From assembly GCA_965214795.1 (NCBI GenBank), contig OZ243976.1, positions 3,348,001 to 3,412,000 on the forward strand: 64,000 nt of DNA, read 5' to 3'. Made by a program: the position numbers and the translations under genes. Origin of the DNA: JAJDXW01 sp965214795. GTDB taxonomy: Bacteria > Pseudomonadota > Gammaproteobacteria > HK1. Under the pieces are notes generated by a model, which was not told the origin of the DNA, did no database searches, and worked only from the letters and a program-made list of their open reading frames with translations. Below, in pieces: positions 8,050 through 16,859 of this stretch (its first letter is position 1; every line of letters begins with the position of its first letter).

Positions 8050-9732
8050 TCATCCGCCCGCCCCCCTCGGTTCCGCCTCCGGAGGCGGGGCGCGGGGCTC
8101 GCGGGTCCGCCCGCGTTGCCGGTCCACCTCCTGGCGCCGCAGCTCCCGCCGCATGATCTTTCCGGTCGTCGTGCGGGGGAGGTCCGTCACGAACTCGACC
8201 GCCTGCGGGGCCGAATGGACGGGAAGCTCCCGGCGTCCGAGCGCGAGCAGCACCCCCCCGAGCCCGCTCCCGGACGACGCTCCCTCGCGCACCACCACGA
8301 ACGCCTTCACCACCTCTCCCCGGGCGGGGTCCGGAACCCCGATCGCCGCCGCGAGCGCCACGTCCGGATGCGCGCTCAGGCACTCCTCGATCGATCCGGG
8401 TCCGAACTGCTCTCCATCGCAAGTGATGACGTCGTCCGCGCGCCCGGTAAACCAGAGGTAGCCATCCTCGTCCTTGTGTCCGACGTCGCCGGTGAGGAGC
8501 CAGCCGTTCACGATCTTCTCCGCATCCGCCGCAGGCCGCTGCCAGTACGAGAGCATCGCCACCGGGTCGGGCTGCCGGACGGCGATGTGTCCGGTCCCCC
8601 CGGGCTCGGCGAGCTCCCCGTCGTCGTCCACCACGTCGACCACGTGCCCCGGGATCGGTACCCCGATCGCCCCCGGCCGTCGCTCGAGGAGCATCGAGCA
8701 CCCCCCCGCCACGAGGTTGCACTCGGTCTGGCCGTAGATCTCGTTGACCGTCGCCCCGAGCGTATCTTCGGCCCAGGCCATGACGTCGGCGCCGACGGGC
8801 TCGCCCCCGGTGAACACGGAGCGAAGGGCGACGTCATGCCGCCCTCCCGGTATCTGGGCCATGAGCTTGAGCATGGTGGGAAGCAGAAGGGTGTTGCGCA
8901 CCCGGTGCCGGGCGAGGAGGTCCAGGGCGGCCTCCGGGTCGAAGTCCGGCCGCGGGGCCGCGATCACCGGAAGGCCGTAGTACCAGGCCGGCATGAGGAT
9001 GTCGAAGAGCCCCCCGATCCAGGCCCAGTCCGCCGGCGACCACAGGCGATCGCCCGGCCGTCCGAGGTAGTTGTTCGCGAAGTCCATGCCCGGGATGTGT
9101 CCGAGGAGGATGCGCTGCGCGTGCAGCACCCCCTTCGGCGAGCCGGTGGTGCCGGAGGTATAGAGGAGCACCGCAGGGTCGTCGGCACGAGTGGGGCGGG
9201 TCTCGTAGCGTCCCGACGCGCGCTCGAGTTCCTTCCAGAAGTCGCGCGTGCCGTCCGTCTCGCCGTCCACCGTGAACACCGTATCGAGGCCGGGGAGGCG
9301 ATCGAGGGCGGGGGCGAGGCGCGAGAAGCTCTCCGAGTCGGTGACGAGCAGACGCGCCGCGCCGTCGGCGAGCCGGAACTCGAGGTCCTCGAGCCCGAAC
9401 TTCGTGAAGAGAGGCATCGACACCGCGCCGCACTTGAAGCAGGCGAGGTTCGCGACCGCGGTCTCCACCGCCTGGCCGAGGAGGATCGACACCCGGTCTC
9501 CGGGCCGGACGCCGCAGGACTCGAAGAGGTTCGCGCACCGGTTGGCAAGCTGCCGGATCCGGTGGAAGGTCCACTCCCGCGTCCCGCCCGCCTCGCCCTC
9601 GACGACGAGGGCCACCCGCCCGGGGTCGACGGCATGGCGGTCGCAGGCGTCGTGCGCCATGTTGTAGCGTTCCGGAACGTTCCATCGGAACTTGCGGTAA
9701 ACCGTCGCGTAGTCGTCCGCCAGGGGAATCAT
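8050..9732 (-). CDS. AMP-dependent acyl-CoA synthetase (acetyl/medium-chain type)
   Basis: Activates a carboxylic acid with ATP and CoA. The 560-residue product carries the AMP-binding P-loop LLYTSGTTGSPKG, the EIYGQTECN motif, the hinge TGDVGHKDEDGYLWFTGRAD and the catalytic lysine in TTTGKIMRRELR. The segment after the hinge (VITCDGEQFGPGSIEE) departs from the common ISSAGYRIGPGEIEE form. A short Ser/Gly-rich insertion and a Pro-rich tail of about 20 residues are also present. The start is ATG 9732, overlapping the stop of the MBL gene by ATGA, so the two are translationally coupled. Chain length preference cannot be read from sequence. Confidence 0.9.
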   Translation of the reverse strand: MIPLADDYATVYRKFRWNVPERYNMAHDACDRHAVDPGRVALVVEGEAGGTREWTFHRIRQLANRCANLFESCGVRPGDRVSILLGQAVETAVANLACFKCGAVSMPLFTKFGLEDLEFRLADGAARLLVTDSESFSRLAPALDRLPGLDTVFTVDGETDGTRDFWKELERASGRYETRPTRADDPAVLLYTSGTTGSPKGVLHAQRILLGHIPGMDFANNYLGRPGDRLWSPADWAWIGGLFDILMPAWYYGLPVIAAPRPDFDPEAALDLLARHRVRNTLLLPTMLKLMAQIPGGRHDVALRSVFTGGEPVGADVMAWAEDTLGATVNEIYGQTECNLVAGGCSMLLERRPGAIGVPIPGHVVDVVDDDGELAEPGGTGHIAVRQPDPVAMLSYWQRPAADAEKIVNGWLLTGDVGHKDEDGYLWFTGRADDVITCDGEQFGPGSIEECLSAHPDVALAAAIGVPDPARGEVVKAFVVVREGASSGSGLGGVLLALGRRELPVHSAPQAVEFVTDLPRTTTGKIMRRELRRQEVDRQRGRTREPRAPPPEAEPRGAGG

Positions 9733-10823
9733 CGCCGTATCGCTCGACCTCCTCGCCGGCCGCCCATGCCGCCCATGCCGTCCCCGCCGGCGGGCTGGCG
9801 GCTCCCGAACTCCCACACCCCGTCGCCGCGCACCGTGCGCTCCATCTCGCCGCGCGCGATCAGCATGTTGAGGTGCGACAGGGTCTCGTTGGTCGCGAGG
9901 CGCAGGTTCTGGGCGTCGAGCTCGCGCCGGAACAGCACGTCGACCCCGGCGCGCGCGGTCATCGGCTGCTCGCACGCGCGGTGCAGGACCTCGAGCCGTT
10001 CCTCGTGGTGCTCGCGCATGGCTTCGATCCGGTGGAGCACCCCGGTGAAGGGCAGCTCGTGGGCGGGCAGCACCAGCGTCTCGGGATGCAGGCGCCGGAA
10101 CTTGGTGAGCGAGTCGAGGAACCGGGCGAGGGGATTCGCCTCCGGCTCCATCGGGTGCACGCCGACGAAGGGGGTGATCCGGGGCAGGATCTGGTCGCCC
10201 GAGAGGAGGAGGCGGCGATCCTCGCAGTAGAGGCACGCATGCTCCGGAGCATGCCCGAACCCCGTGATGACCTCCCATTCGAATCCGTCGATCTCGATCC
10301 GGTCGCCATCGTACATCCGCCGGAAGCGGCGCGGGATGGAAGTCACCATCTTGTTGTACTCGGCGCCGCGGTTCTTGAGCTCGAAGATGTTCTCGGGCTC
10401 GACGTCGCACCGCCGGTAGAAGTCGACCGTCGCCTCCTCGGTGGCCTCGGTCGCGTCAATGGCGAGCAACCGGCCCATCAGCCACTCCTCGTGGGTGATC
10501 CAGAGCTCGGTCCCGTACGTTTCCGCGAACCACCCGGCGTTGCCGAGATGATCGGGATGGAAGTGGGTCACGATGGTGCGGCGAACCGGCTTCCCCCCGC
10601 CGGCCTCGTCGAGGACCCGGCGCCAGTGAGCCTGCACCTCGGGGCGGGCGATCCCGGTATCGACCACGGTCCATCCCCCGCCGTCGCGAAGCAGCCACAG
10701 GTTGATGTGGTTGAGGGCGAAGGGGAGCGGCATCCGCACCCAACGGATACCGTCCGCGATCTCGAATACCTCGCCCGCATTGCCGATGGCGGCGACGGGA
10801 TGGTGTACCGCGTTCGCGGCCAT
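9729..10823 (-). CDS. MBL-fold metallohydrolase
   Basis: Metallo-beta-lactamase-fold hydrolase of 364 residues, larger than simple glyoxalase II. The metal site motif THFHPDHLGNAGW is present, with the downstream histidines in GFGHAPEHACLY and LPAHELPF. A C-terminal helical extension of about 90 residues follows. It overlaps the acyl-CoA synthetase start by 4 bp. That suggests a shared pathway, for example hydrolysis of a thioester or lactone, but the substrate is unknown. The C-terminus is Gly/Arg-rich and low complexity. Confidence 0.87.
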   Translation of the reverse strand: MAANAVHHPVAAIGNAGEVFEIADGIRWVRMPLPFALNHINLWLLRDGGGWTVVDTGIARPEVQAHWRRVLDEAGGGKPVRRTIVTHFHPDHLGNAGWFAETYGTELWITHEEWLMGRLLAIDATEATEEATVDFYRRCDVEPENIFELKNRGAEYNKMVTSIPRRFRRMYDGDRIEIDGFEWEVITGFGHAPEHACLYCEDRRLLLSGDQILPRITPFVGVHPMEPEANPLARFLDSLTKFRRLHPETLVLPAHELPFTGVLHRIEAMREHHEERLEVLHRACEQPMTARAGVDVLFRRELDAQNLRLATNETLSHLNMLIARGEMERTVRGDGVWEFGSRQPAGGDGMGGMGGRRGGRAIRR

Positions 10824-10881
10824 GAACGAACTCCACGGGATCGACCCGAACCCGGATCGTACCGGATGCGGAGCGGCGGGC

Positions 10882-10947
10882 CGAACCCGGGTCGAACCCT
10901 GGTCGAACCCGGGTCGAACCTGGGTCGAACCTGGGCCGAACCTGGGC
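10882..10947. repeat. 11-bp tandem repeat, six units
   Basis: Six head-to-tail copies of CGAACCCGGGT with one or two changes each, in the gap between the MBL gene (leftward) and a VOC gene (rightward), just upstream of the VOC ribosome binding site. The unit length is close to one helical turn. No protein or RNA role is visible. Confidence 0.85.
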
Positions 10948-11019
10948 CGCCCTCGCCTTCCCGGCCCGAAAGTGTTAGTGGTGACGTCGATTCCTTCCGC
11001 CGAACGTCAGGAGGCGACG

Positions 11020-11424
11020 ATGATCAAGGGTCTCTGGAACCATGCCGTCAAGGTCGAGGACCTCGACGCCGCCGCCCGGTTCTACGTCGAGACCCTGGGA
11101 GCGGAGCTGCGCTACCGGAGCACCGTCCTCGGGTGCGACTACCGGCTCCTCCGGCTCGGGGACGCGCGCATCATCCTGTTCGAGCGGGCGCCGTACGAAC
11201 ATCTCCTCGCGGAGCCGGTCCCGTGCGGGCTGCTGCACACGGTCTACGAGGTGGACGACCTCGACGAACAGGTGGAACGCCTGCGCGCCTCGGGCTGCCG
11301 GATCCTCATGGAACCGACGGAGATCGAGAGCGACTTCGGCCTTCGTCGAATCTGCTTCTTCGTCGGCCCGGGCGGGGCGCGCACCGAAGTCATGCAGATC
11401 CTGCGGGACAGCGGCCTCGACTGA
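11020..11424 (+). CDS. VOC (glyoxalase/bleomycin resistance) family protein
   Basis: Single vicinal-oxygen-chelate domain of 134 residues starting MIKGLWNHAVKVEDLDAAAR; two beta-alpha-beta-beta-beta halves are recognisable (first NHAVKVEDLD, second LLHTVYEVDDLDEQVERL). The expected metal ligands are His in the first strand (NHAV), His in LLHTVY and Glu in TEVMQIL. ATG 11020 has a strong AGGAGG ribosome binding site 5 bases upstream. It is divergent from the MBL operon. The family includes lyases, isomerases and dioxygenases, so activity is not predictable. Confidence 0.88.
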   Translation: MIKGLWNHAVKVEDLDAAARFYVETLGAELRYRSTVLGCDYRLLRLGDARIILFERAPYEHLLAEPVPCGLLHTVYEVDDLDEQVERLRASGCRILMEPTEIESDFGLRRICFFVGPGGARTEVMQILRDSGLD

Positions 11425-11467
11425 CCGGCGCGGGACGGCGGGCGCCCCGACCCCGCACCCCCCCTCC

Positions 11468-11622
11468 CAATGGCATTCACTTAAGTGGATATTCCCGTTT
11501 AGTTTTGCCATGGCGGTACGAAACGGTTCTCGCAACATGTTGATTTTGAAGGGAGTGGCATTCGAGAGGATCTGGGAGAAACGGGCTTTTGCTCGCCGAT
11601 CCGCCTTAAGTGAATGCCATTG
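11468..11622. mobile_element. Element C, copy 1 (155-bp MITE-like insertion)
   Basis: Near-identical to 61430-61584. It has perfect terminal inverted repeats CAATGGCATTCACTTAAG / CTTAAGTGAATGCCATTG and no coding capacity. The same 10 bases, CCCCCCCTCC, lie on both sides (11458-11467 and 11623-11632), as a target-site duplication. The end sequence and a 10-bp duplication recall IS4-group elements (family knowledge, from memory). It is probably a non-autonomous derivative mobilised in trans. Confidence 0.88.
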
Positions 11623-11692
11623 CCCCCCCTCCCCCCCGACCCGGGTCGCGGTGGCGGAGGGTCGAAGGCCCTGCCGAACGGCGGACGAAGCG

Positions 11693-13096
11693 TCAGGAGG
11701 CCGTCTCGTCGATGAGCCGCACCGGCTTCTGCCGGCTCTCGATGCCGGTGAGCGGCGCGGTCTCCCCCGCTCCGACCAGTTCGACCTCGACCGAGACGCC
11801 GAGGCGGGCACGAAGATGCCCGGCCACCTCCCGAACGAGGGCGGGGGCCGGCTCGATGTCGGGCCGCACCTCCGCCACCACGGTGAGCTCGGCCCGCCCC
11901 TCGCGCCGGGAGAGCCGGCAGACGAACTCCCCGGTGAGGGCCGGCCGGTCCGCAAGATGGGCCCCGATCGCATGGGGATACACGTTGATCCCGCGCAGCT
12001 TGACCATCGCGTCCGCCCGCCCCTCGAACCCGGTGATGCGCCGGAAGTTGATCCCCGACCCCGGGTCGGGCGGCAGCATCCGGGTCATGTCCCGGGTATC
12101 GAAGCGGATGACCGGGTAGACGGTGTCCTTGAACAGGACGGTGGCGCAGAGCACGCCCGGCTCTCCGGCGGGCGCGGGCCGCCCCGAATCCGACTCGGGG
12201 GCGAGCAGCTCGACGAAGTGCGCGTCCTCGAAGACGTGGAGACCGGCCCGGGACGGACCCTCCGCTGCGATACAGCCAGTGTCCGCGACCCCGTACCAGT
12301 CGAACACCGCCGCCCCGCCCCAGGCCTCCGAAAGCGACGCGCGGCTCTCCGCCCCGAGGTGGCCGGAGACGAGGCGCACGCAGGGCTCGATGCCCTCGTC
12401 GCGCGACACCTCCGCGAGGCGCAGGACGTAGTCCGCGAACCCGACCAGGACGGTGACCCGGAAGCGGCGGATCAGGGCGACCTGCTCGACCGAGGGGGTG
12501 TCGCGGCCGGTGCCGGGAGTGAGCAGGCGCACCCCGGTGAAGTGCAGAAGCGCCTCGCGGATGTAGTGCCCGCCGTTCACCATGCCGAACCCGTACACCG
12601 AGTGCACGATGTCGTCGTCGCGAAGCCCGTGCAGGCGGTAGGTGCGCGCGAGAAGGGCGTTCTGGACCTCCCGGTCCCATGCCCCGTAGAAGATCGGCTG
12701 AGGATCGCCCGTCGTGCCGCTCGTCGTATGGAACACCGCCGGGTGGCGCCCGCCCGCTCCGGCCCCGGGTCCGCCCGGGCCGCGGTCCGTCCCATGGAAG
12801 TCGCCGAAGGGGGGATGATCGCGCACGCTTTCCATGAGGTCCTGCTTGGAGAAGGGAGGGATCTTCGCGATGTCGTCGAGACCGCGGATATCCTGCGGCT
12901 CGAGACCCGCCGCGCGCCAGCGCCGCGCGTAGAAGGGCACCTCCCAGCCCCGCGCAATCACCCGGCGGAATCGCCGGTCCTGGAGAGTGCGAAGCTCGTC
13001 GCGGCTCAGGCGGGCAGGGCCGGCAAGGAACGCCTCCCCGGCCGGATACTCATCGAGAAGCCGGTCGAGCCGCGCCTCCTCGAAATAGCTCCCCAC
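11693..13096 (-). CDS. PaaK-like AMP-binding ligase (phenylacetate-CoA ligase family)
   Basis: Adenylate-forming ligase of the PaaK/CapK group. Visible are FHTTSGTTGDPQPIFYG (P-loop), an adenylate-binding segment at FDWYGVADTGCIA, VIRFDTRDMTRM and RITGFEGRADAMVKLRGINV with a C-terminal domain ending near LTGIESRQKPVRL. About 467 residues from a GTG at 13096; an earlier ATG at 13180 would overlap the MmgE/PrpD gene by 68 bp, so the later start is preferred but unproven. Two Gly/Pro/Ser-rich insertions (GTDRGPGGPGAGAGG and LAPESDSGRPAPAGE) break conserved blocks. Likely co-transcribed with the MmgE/PrpD gene; substrate unknown. Confidence 0.85.
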   Translation of the reverse strand: MGSYFEEARLDRLLDEYPAGEAFLAGPARLSRDELRTLQDRRFRRVIARGWEVPFYARRWRAAGLEPQDIRGLDDIAKIPPFSKQDLMESVRDHPPFGDFHGTDRGPGGPGAGAGGRHPAVFHTTSGTTGDPQPIFYGAWDREVQNALLARTYRLHGLRDDDIVHSVYGFGMVNGGHYIREALLHFTGVRLLTPGTGRDTPSVEQVALIRRFRVTVLVGFADYVLRLAEVSRDEGIEPCVRLVSGHLGAESRASLSEAWGGAAVFDWYGVADTGCIAAEGPSRAGLHVFEDAHFVELLAPESDSGRPAPAGEPGVLCATVLFKDTVYPVIRFDTRDMTRMLPPDPGSGINFRRITGFEGRADAMVKLRGINVYPHAIGAHLADRPALTGEFVCRLSRREGRAELTVVAEVRPDIEPAPALVREVAGHLRARLGVSVEVELVGAGETAPLTGIESRQKPVRLIDETAS

Positions 13097-13112
13097 GATG
13101 CGCGCGGCCCGA

Positions 13113-14525
13113 TCAGCCGGCGGGCGGGTCGGGCTCGGGATTGGCTTCGGGAACGAGGTCGTCGACGAGGGTGGCCACATCCGGCAGCGACTCGAGCCGG
13201 GCCACGGCCGCGATGATCCGCTCCGCCGCTTCGGAGGGGATCGGCCGAGCGGCGGCCTCGCAGTTGCGCCGGAACTTGTCGAGCTGGGCGGCCCGCGTCA
13301 TCGGACGCGCGGGGTGTCCGTACATCACCTCGACGCGTTCGGTCTCGCTACGCCCGTCGGAGAGCTCGATCTCCACCGTGACCGGAACGAGGGCGTTCGG
13401 ATCCGGATTGCCGTCCACCACGACATCCACCCGGCGCGCAAGATCGAGGGATTCGGGGTCCCGGATCGCGTCCGGGAGGAAGTCCTCCGGCCCCACCCGG
13501 CCGCGAAGGAGCGCGCGGGCCGCGACGTAGCGGCAGCAAAGGCGCGCATAGTTGACGTCCATGCCGGCCGCCACCGGCCGCCCGACGAGGTGGTGCACGA
13601 GCGGCGGCACCCGCGCGGTGACCTGCGCGACCGCACTCGCGCCGCCGGACCCGTCCATGCCGAGACGTGAGCGGAACCCCAGGCAGGCGTCCACCACCGC
13701 ATGGGTCGCGCGGCCGGAGGGGAAAGGCTTGTGGGAGACCTCGGTCACCCGCCAGGTCGCCCCGAGCTGATCGAGCACCGCCTTGAGCGCGTACGCTCCC
13801 TCGAAGAGGGGAAAGAACCCGAAGGGGCCTTCGAGCACTCCCTGCGGTGCGGCGAGTCCGCCCGCCGCCAAGTCGCAGGCGACGATCGCGTTGCGGGCGC
13901 TGAACCCGACCTGCATCCCGAGCAGGGGCGAACCCTCGGTATGCGCCTGCATCGTCCCGGAGAGCTGGCCGAGAACCGCTCCGAAGGCGTTCACGAGGGT
14001 GGCGGCATCGAACCCGGCGAGACGGCCGATAGCCGCGACCGCGCCGAACGCCCCCGCGGTGGCGGGGCGGAAGAACTTGAGCGGACTCTTCGACGCCACC
14101 CCGAGATGGCAGGCGACGTCGACCCCGAGGACGAGGGCGGTGAGGAAGTCGCGGCCCCCGACGCCGCCTTCGCGCTCGGCCCATGCGAGGGCCGCGGCGA
14201 CGGGAACGGTGAACGTGTGGACGACGGCGCCCTCGTGCACGCAGTCGAACTCGCCGTTGTGGATCTGGTACGCATTGCATACCGCGGCCCCGGCCGCGGA
14301 GAGCGGGGCACCGTGGGACCAGACCCGGGCCTGGCCGCCGGGGCAGGAGAGGCGCTGGGCCTCGATGAGCCGCCTCGTCCAGGGGCCGGCGCTCCCCGCC
14401 GCCCCGACCCCGAGGGTGTCGAGCAGGAAGGTCCGTGTGGCGGCGGCGGCGGACTCCGGAAGGTCGTCGTAGTCCGTCGCCGCGACGTGCTCGGCGAACC
14501 GCCAGATGGCGTCCCGCCCGCTCAT
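13113..14525 (-). CDS. MmgE/PrpD family protein
   Basis: Related to 2-methylcitrate dehydratase and cis-aconitate decarboxylase. About 470 residues, with the family features FLLDTLGVGAAGS near the N-terminus, NAYQIHNGEFDCVHEGAVVH, a mid-protein GLAAPQGVLEGPFGFFPLF and SHKPFPSGRATHAVVDACL. The start MSGRDAIWRFAEHVA (14525) is preferred over an ATG at 14576 that would overlap the next gene. It ends 17 bp upstream of the PaaK-like gene's chosen start. No prpB/prpC neighbours are present, so methylcitrate-cycle function is unlikely; the true substrate is open. Confidence 0.88.
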   Translation of the reverse strand: MSGRDAIWRFAEHVAATDYDDLPESAAAATRTFLLDTLGVGAAGSAGPWTRRLIEAQRLSCPGGQARVWSHGAPLSAAGAAVCNAYQIHNGEFDCVHEGAVVHTFTVPVAAALAWAEREGGVGGRDFLTALVLGVDVACHLGVASKSPLKFFRPATAGAFGAVAAIGRLAGFDAATLVNAFGAVLGQLSGTMQAHTEGSPLLGMQVGFSARNAIVACDLAAGGLAAPQGVLEGPFGFFPLFEGAYALKAVLDQLGATWRVTEVSHKPFPSGRATHAVVDACLGFRSRLGMDGSGGASAVAQVTARVPPLVHHLVGRPVAAGMDVNYARLCCRYVAARALLRGRVGPEDFLPDAIRDPESLDLARRVDVVVDGNPDPNALVPVTVEIELSDGRSETERVEVMYGHPARPMTRAAQLDKFRRNCEAAARPIPSEAAERIIAAVARLESLPDVATLVDDLVPEANPEPDPPAG

Positions 14526-14553
14526 GCCAGGGAGAACCGCACCGCCGCGGCCC

Positions 14554-15003
14554 TCATTCGCGCCGATGCGGTTCATGCTCCAGGATGTCGAGAATGCGAA
14601 CCTGGTTGGCCTGCACCTGCCCCAGACCGACCTCGACCTTCGCTACGCGCTCGCGAAGATCCGCAATCTGGCCACGATTCTCCGCAACCTCGGCGCGCAG
14701 GTCCCCGACCTCGGTACGAAGACCCTCGACCTCGGTACGAAGAACCCCGACTTCCGAACGAAGAACGTCGACATCCGAACGAAGAACGTCGACGTCATCG
14801 CGAATGTTCACGACCTGAGAGCGCACGTCCTGCATCAACAGGAACAACGGCCCCGTGTTGTTCGAGACGGCCCACTGCATACCGACAATCAGTGCGCTGG
14901 TGGCGGTGAACACCACCCCGACGATGGTCGCGACTTCGCGGAAGGGAAACCGGGCGAAGACCGTCCGGCCGTTTGCGGCTGCATCTTCGGAACGAGCTGC
15001 CAT
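14554..15003 (-). CDS. Membrane-anchored coiled-coil protein, hypothetical
   Basis: 149 residues: a polar head, one membrane span at about 25-47 (VATIVGVVFTATSALIVGMQW), then a long coiled coil built from near-identical heptads (units of the type DVLRSEV, GVLRTEV, GLRTEV) from about residue 67 to 125. The heptads are also near-identical 21-bp DNA repeats, which suggests recent unit duplication. It resembles membrane-tethered coiled-coil proteins (DUF1640-like) only in layout. It sits just upstream of the MmgE/PrpD gene on the same strand. Function unknown. Confidence 0.7.
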   Translation of the reverse strand: MAARSEDAAANGRTVFARFPFREVATIVGVVFTATSALIVGMQWAVSNNTGPLFLLMQDVRSQVVNIRDDVDVLRSDVDVLRSEVGVLRTEVEGLRTEVGDLRAEVAENRGQIADLRERVAKVEVGLGQVQANQVRILDILEHEPHRRE

Positions 15004-15212
15004 CCCTGCTCTCCTGCATCCTGTCCGATTCCGTGCTCCAGGGTTCCGGTTGCCGCAGTCCGAACCGCCGAGCTGCCGGAGGCGTCCACATCATACCGCA
15101 CGCAAGGCGCGAATTCCGTCCGCTTCCGCATCTCGCGCCGGGTCCCCACGCCCGCCGATCCCGATCCCGACGACCGGAGTTCCGACCCCCCCATGACGAA
15201 CGAGGCGAACGC

Positions 15213-16091
15213 CTACGGCGCAGGGGGCGAACCGTCCGCCGGGCGCGGATGCGCCCTCGCCCAGGCGTCCGCGATCGCCGCCCGGGTCGCGAACCATACC
15301 CCCGCGCGGCACCTCGCATGCTCGATGAACCGTTCGAGGTACCCGATGCGCCCCGGCCGCCCGATGATCCGGAGGTGGAGGCCAAGCGACATCATCCGCG
15401 GCGCGGCGCGCCCCTCGCGCCACAGCCACTCGAAGGTGTCGATCGCGTACTCCAGCCAGTCGCGCGGGGTGAAGGCGGGCTCGGTCCACATCTTCATGTC
15501 GTTGGAGTCGAGGGCATACGGAACGACGAGGATCGGATGGTGCTCGTCCCAGAACGGGACGTCGTCCGAGTAGTCGTCCATGTGATAGGCGAAGCCCTCC
15601 TCCGCGAGCAGGCGCCGGGTGTTGTCGGTCAACAGGTAGCGCGAGAGCCAACCACGGGGGCGGGTCCCGGTGGTGCGCTCGATCGAATCGGCCGCCCGCC
15701 GAATGAAGCCCCGCTCCTCGGCCTCGTCGAATCGGTCCTGGTGCACCCAGCGCCAACCGTGGCTGCACACCTCGTGCGGCCCGGACGCGATCCGCCGGGC
15801 GAGTTCCGGCGCCTCCTCGAGGCTCATGGCCGCCGCGGTGAACGTCGCCGGCACGCCGCGGGACTCGAGGAGAGCCATCACCCGCGGCGCGCCCGCCTTG
15901 AGCCCGTAGAGATAGTTGCTCTCGTTGCCGTGGTTGCGGACGGGGCGGCGGAGCGAGACGCCGAGCTCGTCCACCGGCTCCGGAAACCGGTCGCCGCGGG
16001 CGATGCTCATCTCGGATCCCTCCTCGACGTTGACCACGATCGAGAGGGCGAGCCGGACGTCTCCGTTCGGCCAGGAAGCGGGGACGGACAT
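15213..16091 (-). CDS. Polysaccharide deacetylase-fold hydrolase, PuuE/allantoinase-like
   Basis: NodB-homology domain protein of 292 residues. The arrangement (RLALSIVVNVEEGSE, SNYLYGLKAGAPRVMALLES, ASGPHEVCSHGWRWVHQD, RPRGWLSRY, MMSLGLHLRIIGRPGRI) matches the PuuE cofactor-independent allantoinase/peptidoglycan deacetylase-like group. The metal His is in CSHGWRW; the motif-1 Asp is replaced by Glu (VNVEEGS), as in several group members. ATG 16091 is chosen for the AGGAGA site 8 bases upstream and because the frame before it is Arg/Pro-rich. It is divergent from a VOC gene. No other purine-catabolism gene is nearby, so allantoin as substrate is only a family suggestion. Confidence 0.85.
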   Translation of the reverse strand: MSVPASWPNGDVRLALSIVVNVEEGSEMSIARGDRFPEPVDELGVSLRRPVRNHGNESNYLYGLKAGAPRVMALLESRGVPATFTAAAMSLEEAPELARRIASGPHEVCSHGWRWVHQDRFDEAEERGFIRRAADSIERTTGTRPRGWLSRYLLTDNTRRLLAEEGFAYHMDDYSDDVPFWDEHHPILVVPYALDSNDMKMWTEPAFTPRDWLEYAIDTFEWLWREGRAAPRMMSLGLHLRIIGRPGRIGYLERFIEHARCRAGVWFATRAAIADAWARAHPRPADGSPPAP

Positions 16092-16225
16092 GAACGTTTC
16101 TCCTGCGACGTCCGGATGAGGTCTGAGACGGGGGCGCGGATTCCGGGCAGGGTTCGCGCGAGACGGCCAGCCTTCCAACCGATACGCTACCACGCCACCC
16201 GTCCCCGGCGACCGGAGGTCGAGCC

Positions 16226-16675
16226 ATGCCACCCAATCCACCGCCCGGCGAGGCGCGGCCCCCGGCCGCCCACCTGCACCACATCCACGTCTTCGCGAGT
16301 GACCTCGAGGCCAGCGTCGCGTGGTGGCGCGACAAGCTCGGCGGCGAGGTGATCTACGACGGGGAGTTCGGCGGCGCCCGCAACGTGTTCATGCAGGTCG
16401 GCGCCGGGCGGCTCAACATCTACGATCAGCCGCCGCGCGGGGCACCCGGCGGCGCCTGGCACCACGTCGGGATCCAGACCGACGACCTCCCCGCCCTGCA
16501 CCGGCGTCTCGCAGCACAGGGCGTGTCGTTCCGTTCGGGGGTGCGTGAGTTCGGTGCGTGGCGCTACATCATGTGTGCAGCTCCGGACGGCGTGCTGCTC
16601 GAGCTCTTCCAGATCGATACGGAGAAGATGCCTCCCGCCCTCGCCGTCTACTTCGCCCTGGAAACCCGGTCGTGA
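16226..16675 (+). CDS. VOC family protein
   Basis: 149-residue vicinal-oxygen-chelate protein. First half AAHLHHIHVFASDLEASVAW with WWRDKLGGEVIYDGE; second half AWHHVGIQTDDLPALHRRL and GVLLELFQID, giving candidate ligands His (HHIHVF), His (HHVGIQ) and Glu (LLELFQ). A GGAGGT ribosome binding site precedes ATG 16226. Divergent from the PuuE-like gene with a 134-bp shared promoter gap, which hints at co-regulation. Reaction not assignable. Confidence 0.88.
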   Translation: MPPNPPPGEARPPAAHLHHIHVFASDLEASVAWWRDKLGGEVIYDGEFGGARNVFMQVGAGRLNIYDQPPRGAPGGAWHHVGIQTDDLPALHRRLAAQGVSFRSGVREFGAWRYIMCAAPDGVLLELFQIDTEKMPPALAVYFALETRS

Positions 16676-16859
16676 GCAAACGGTGCGAGCCCCGAGCGGG
16701 ACCCGCCCTGCGCCGCGCCGCGTCCCCGGACCGGTGCAACCACCCGTAGCGTCTTCAAAGCCCGCGCGCCGGCGAATACGCGACGGAGGCCGCCGCCCCG
16801 CCCCGCTCCGGACGATGCCGAACGCCGGTCTCCGGCAACCCCCCGGGCGCCGGCGGCGG

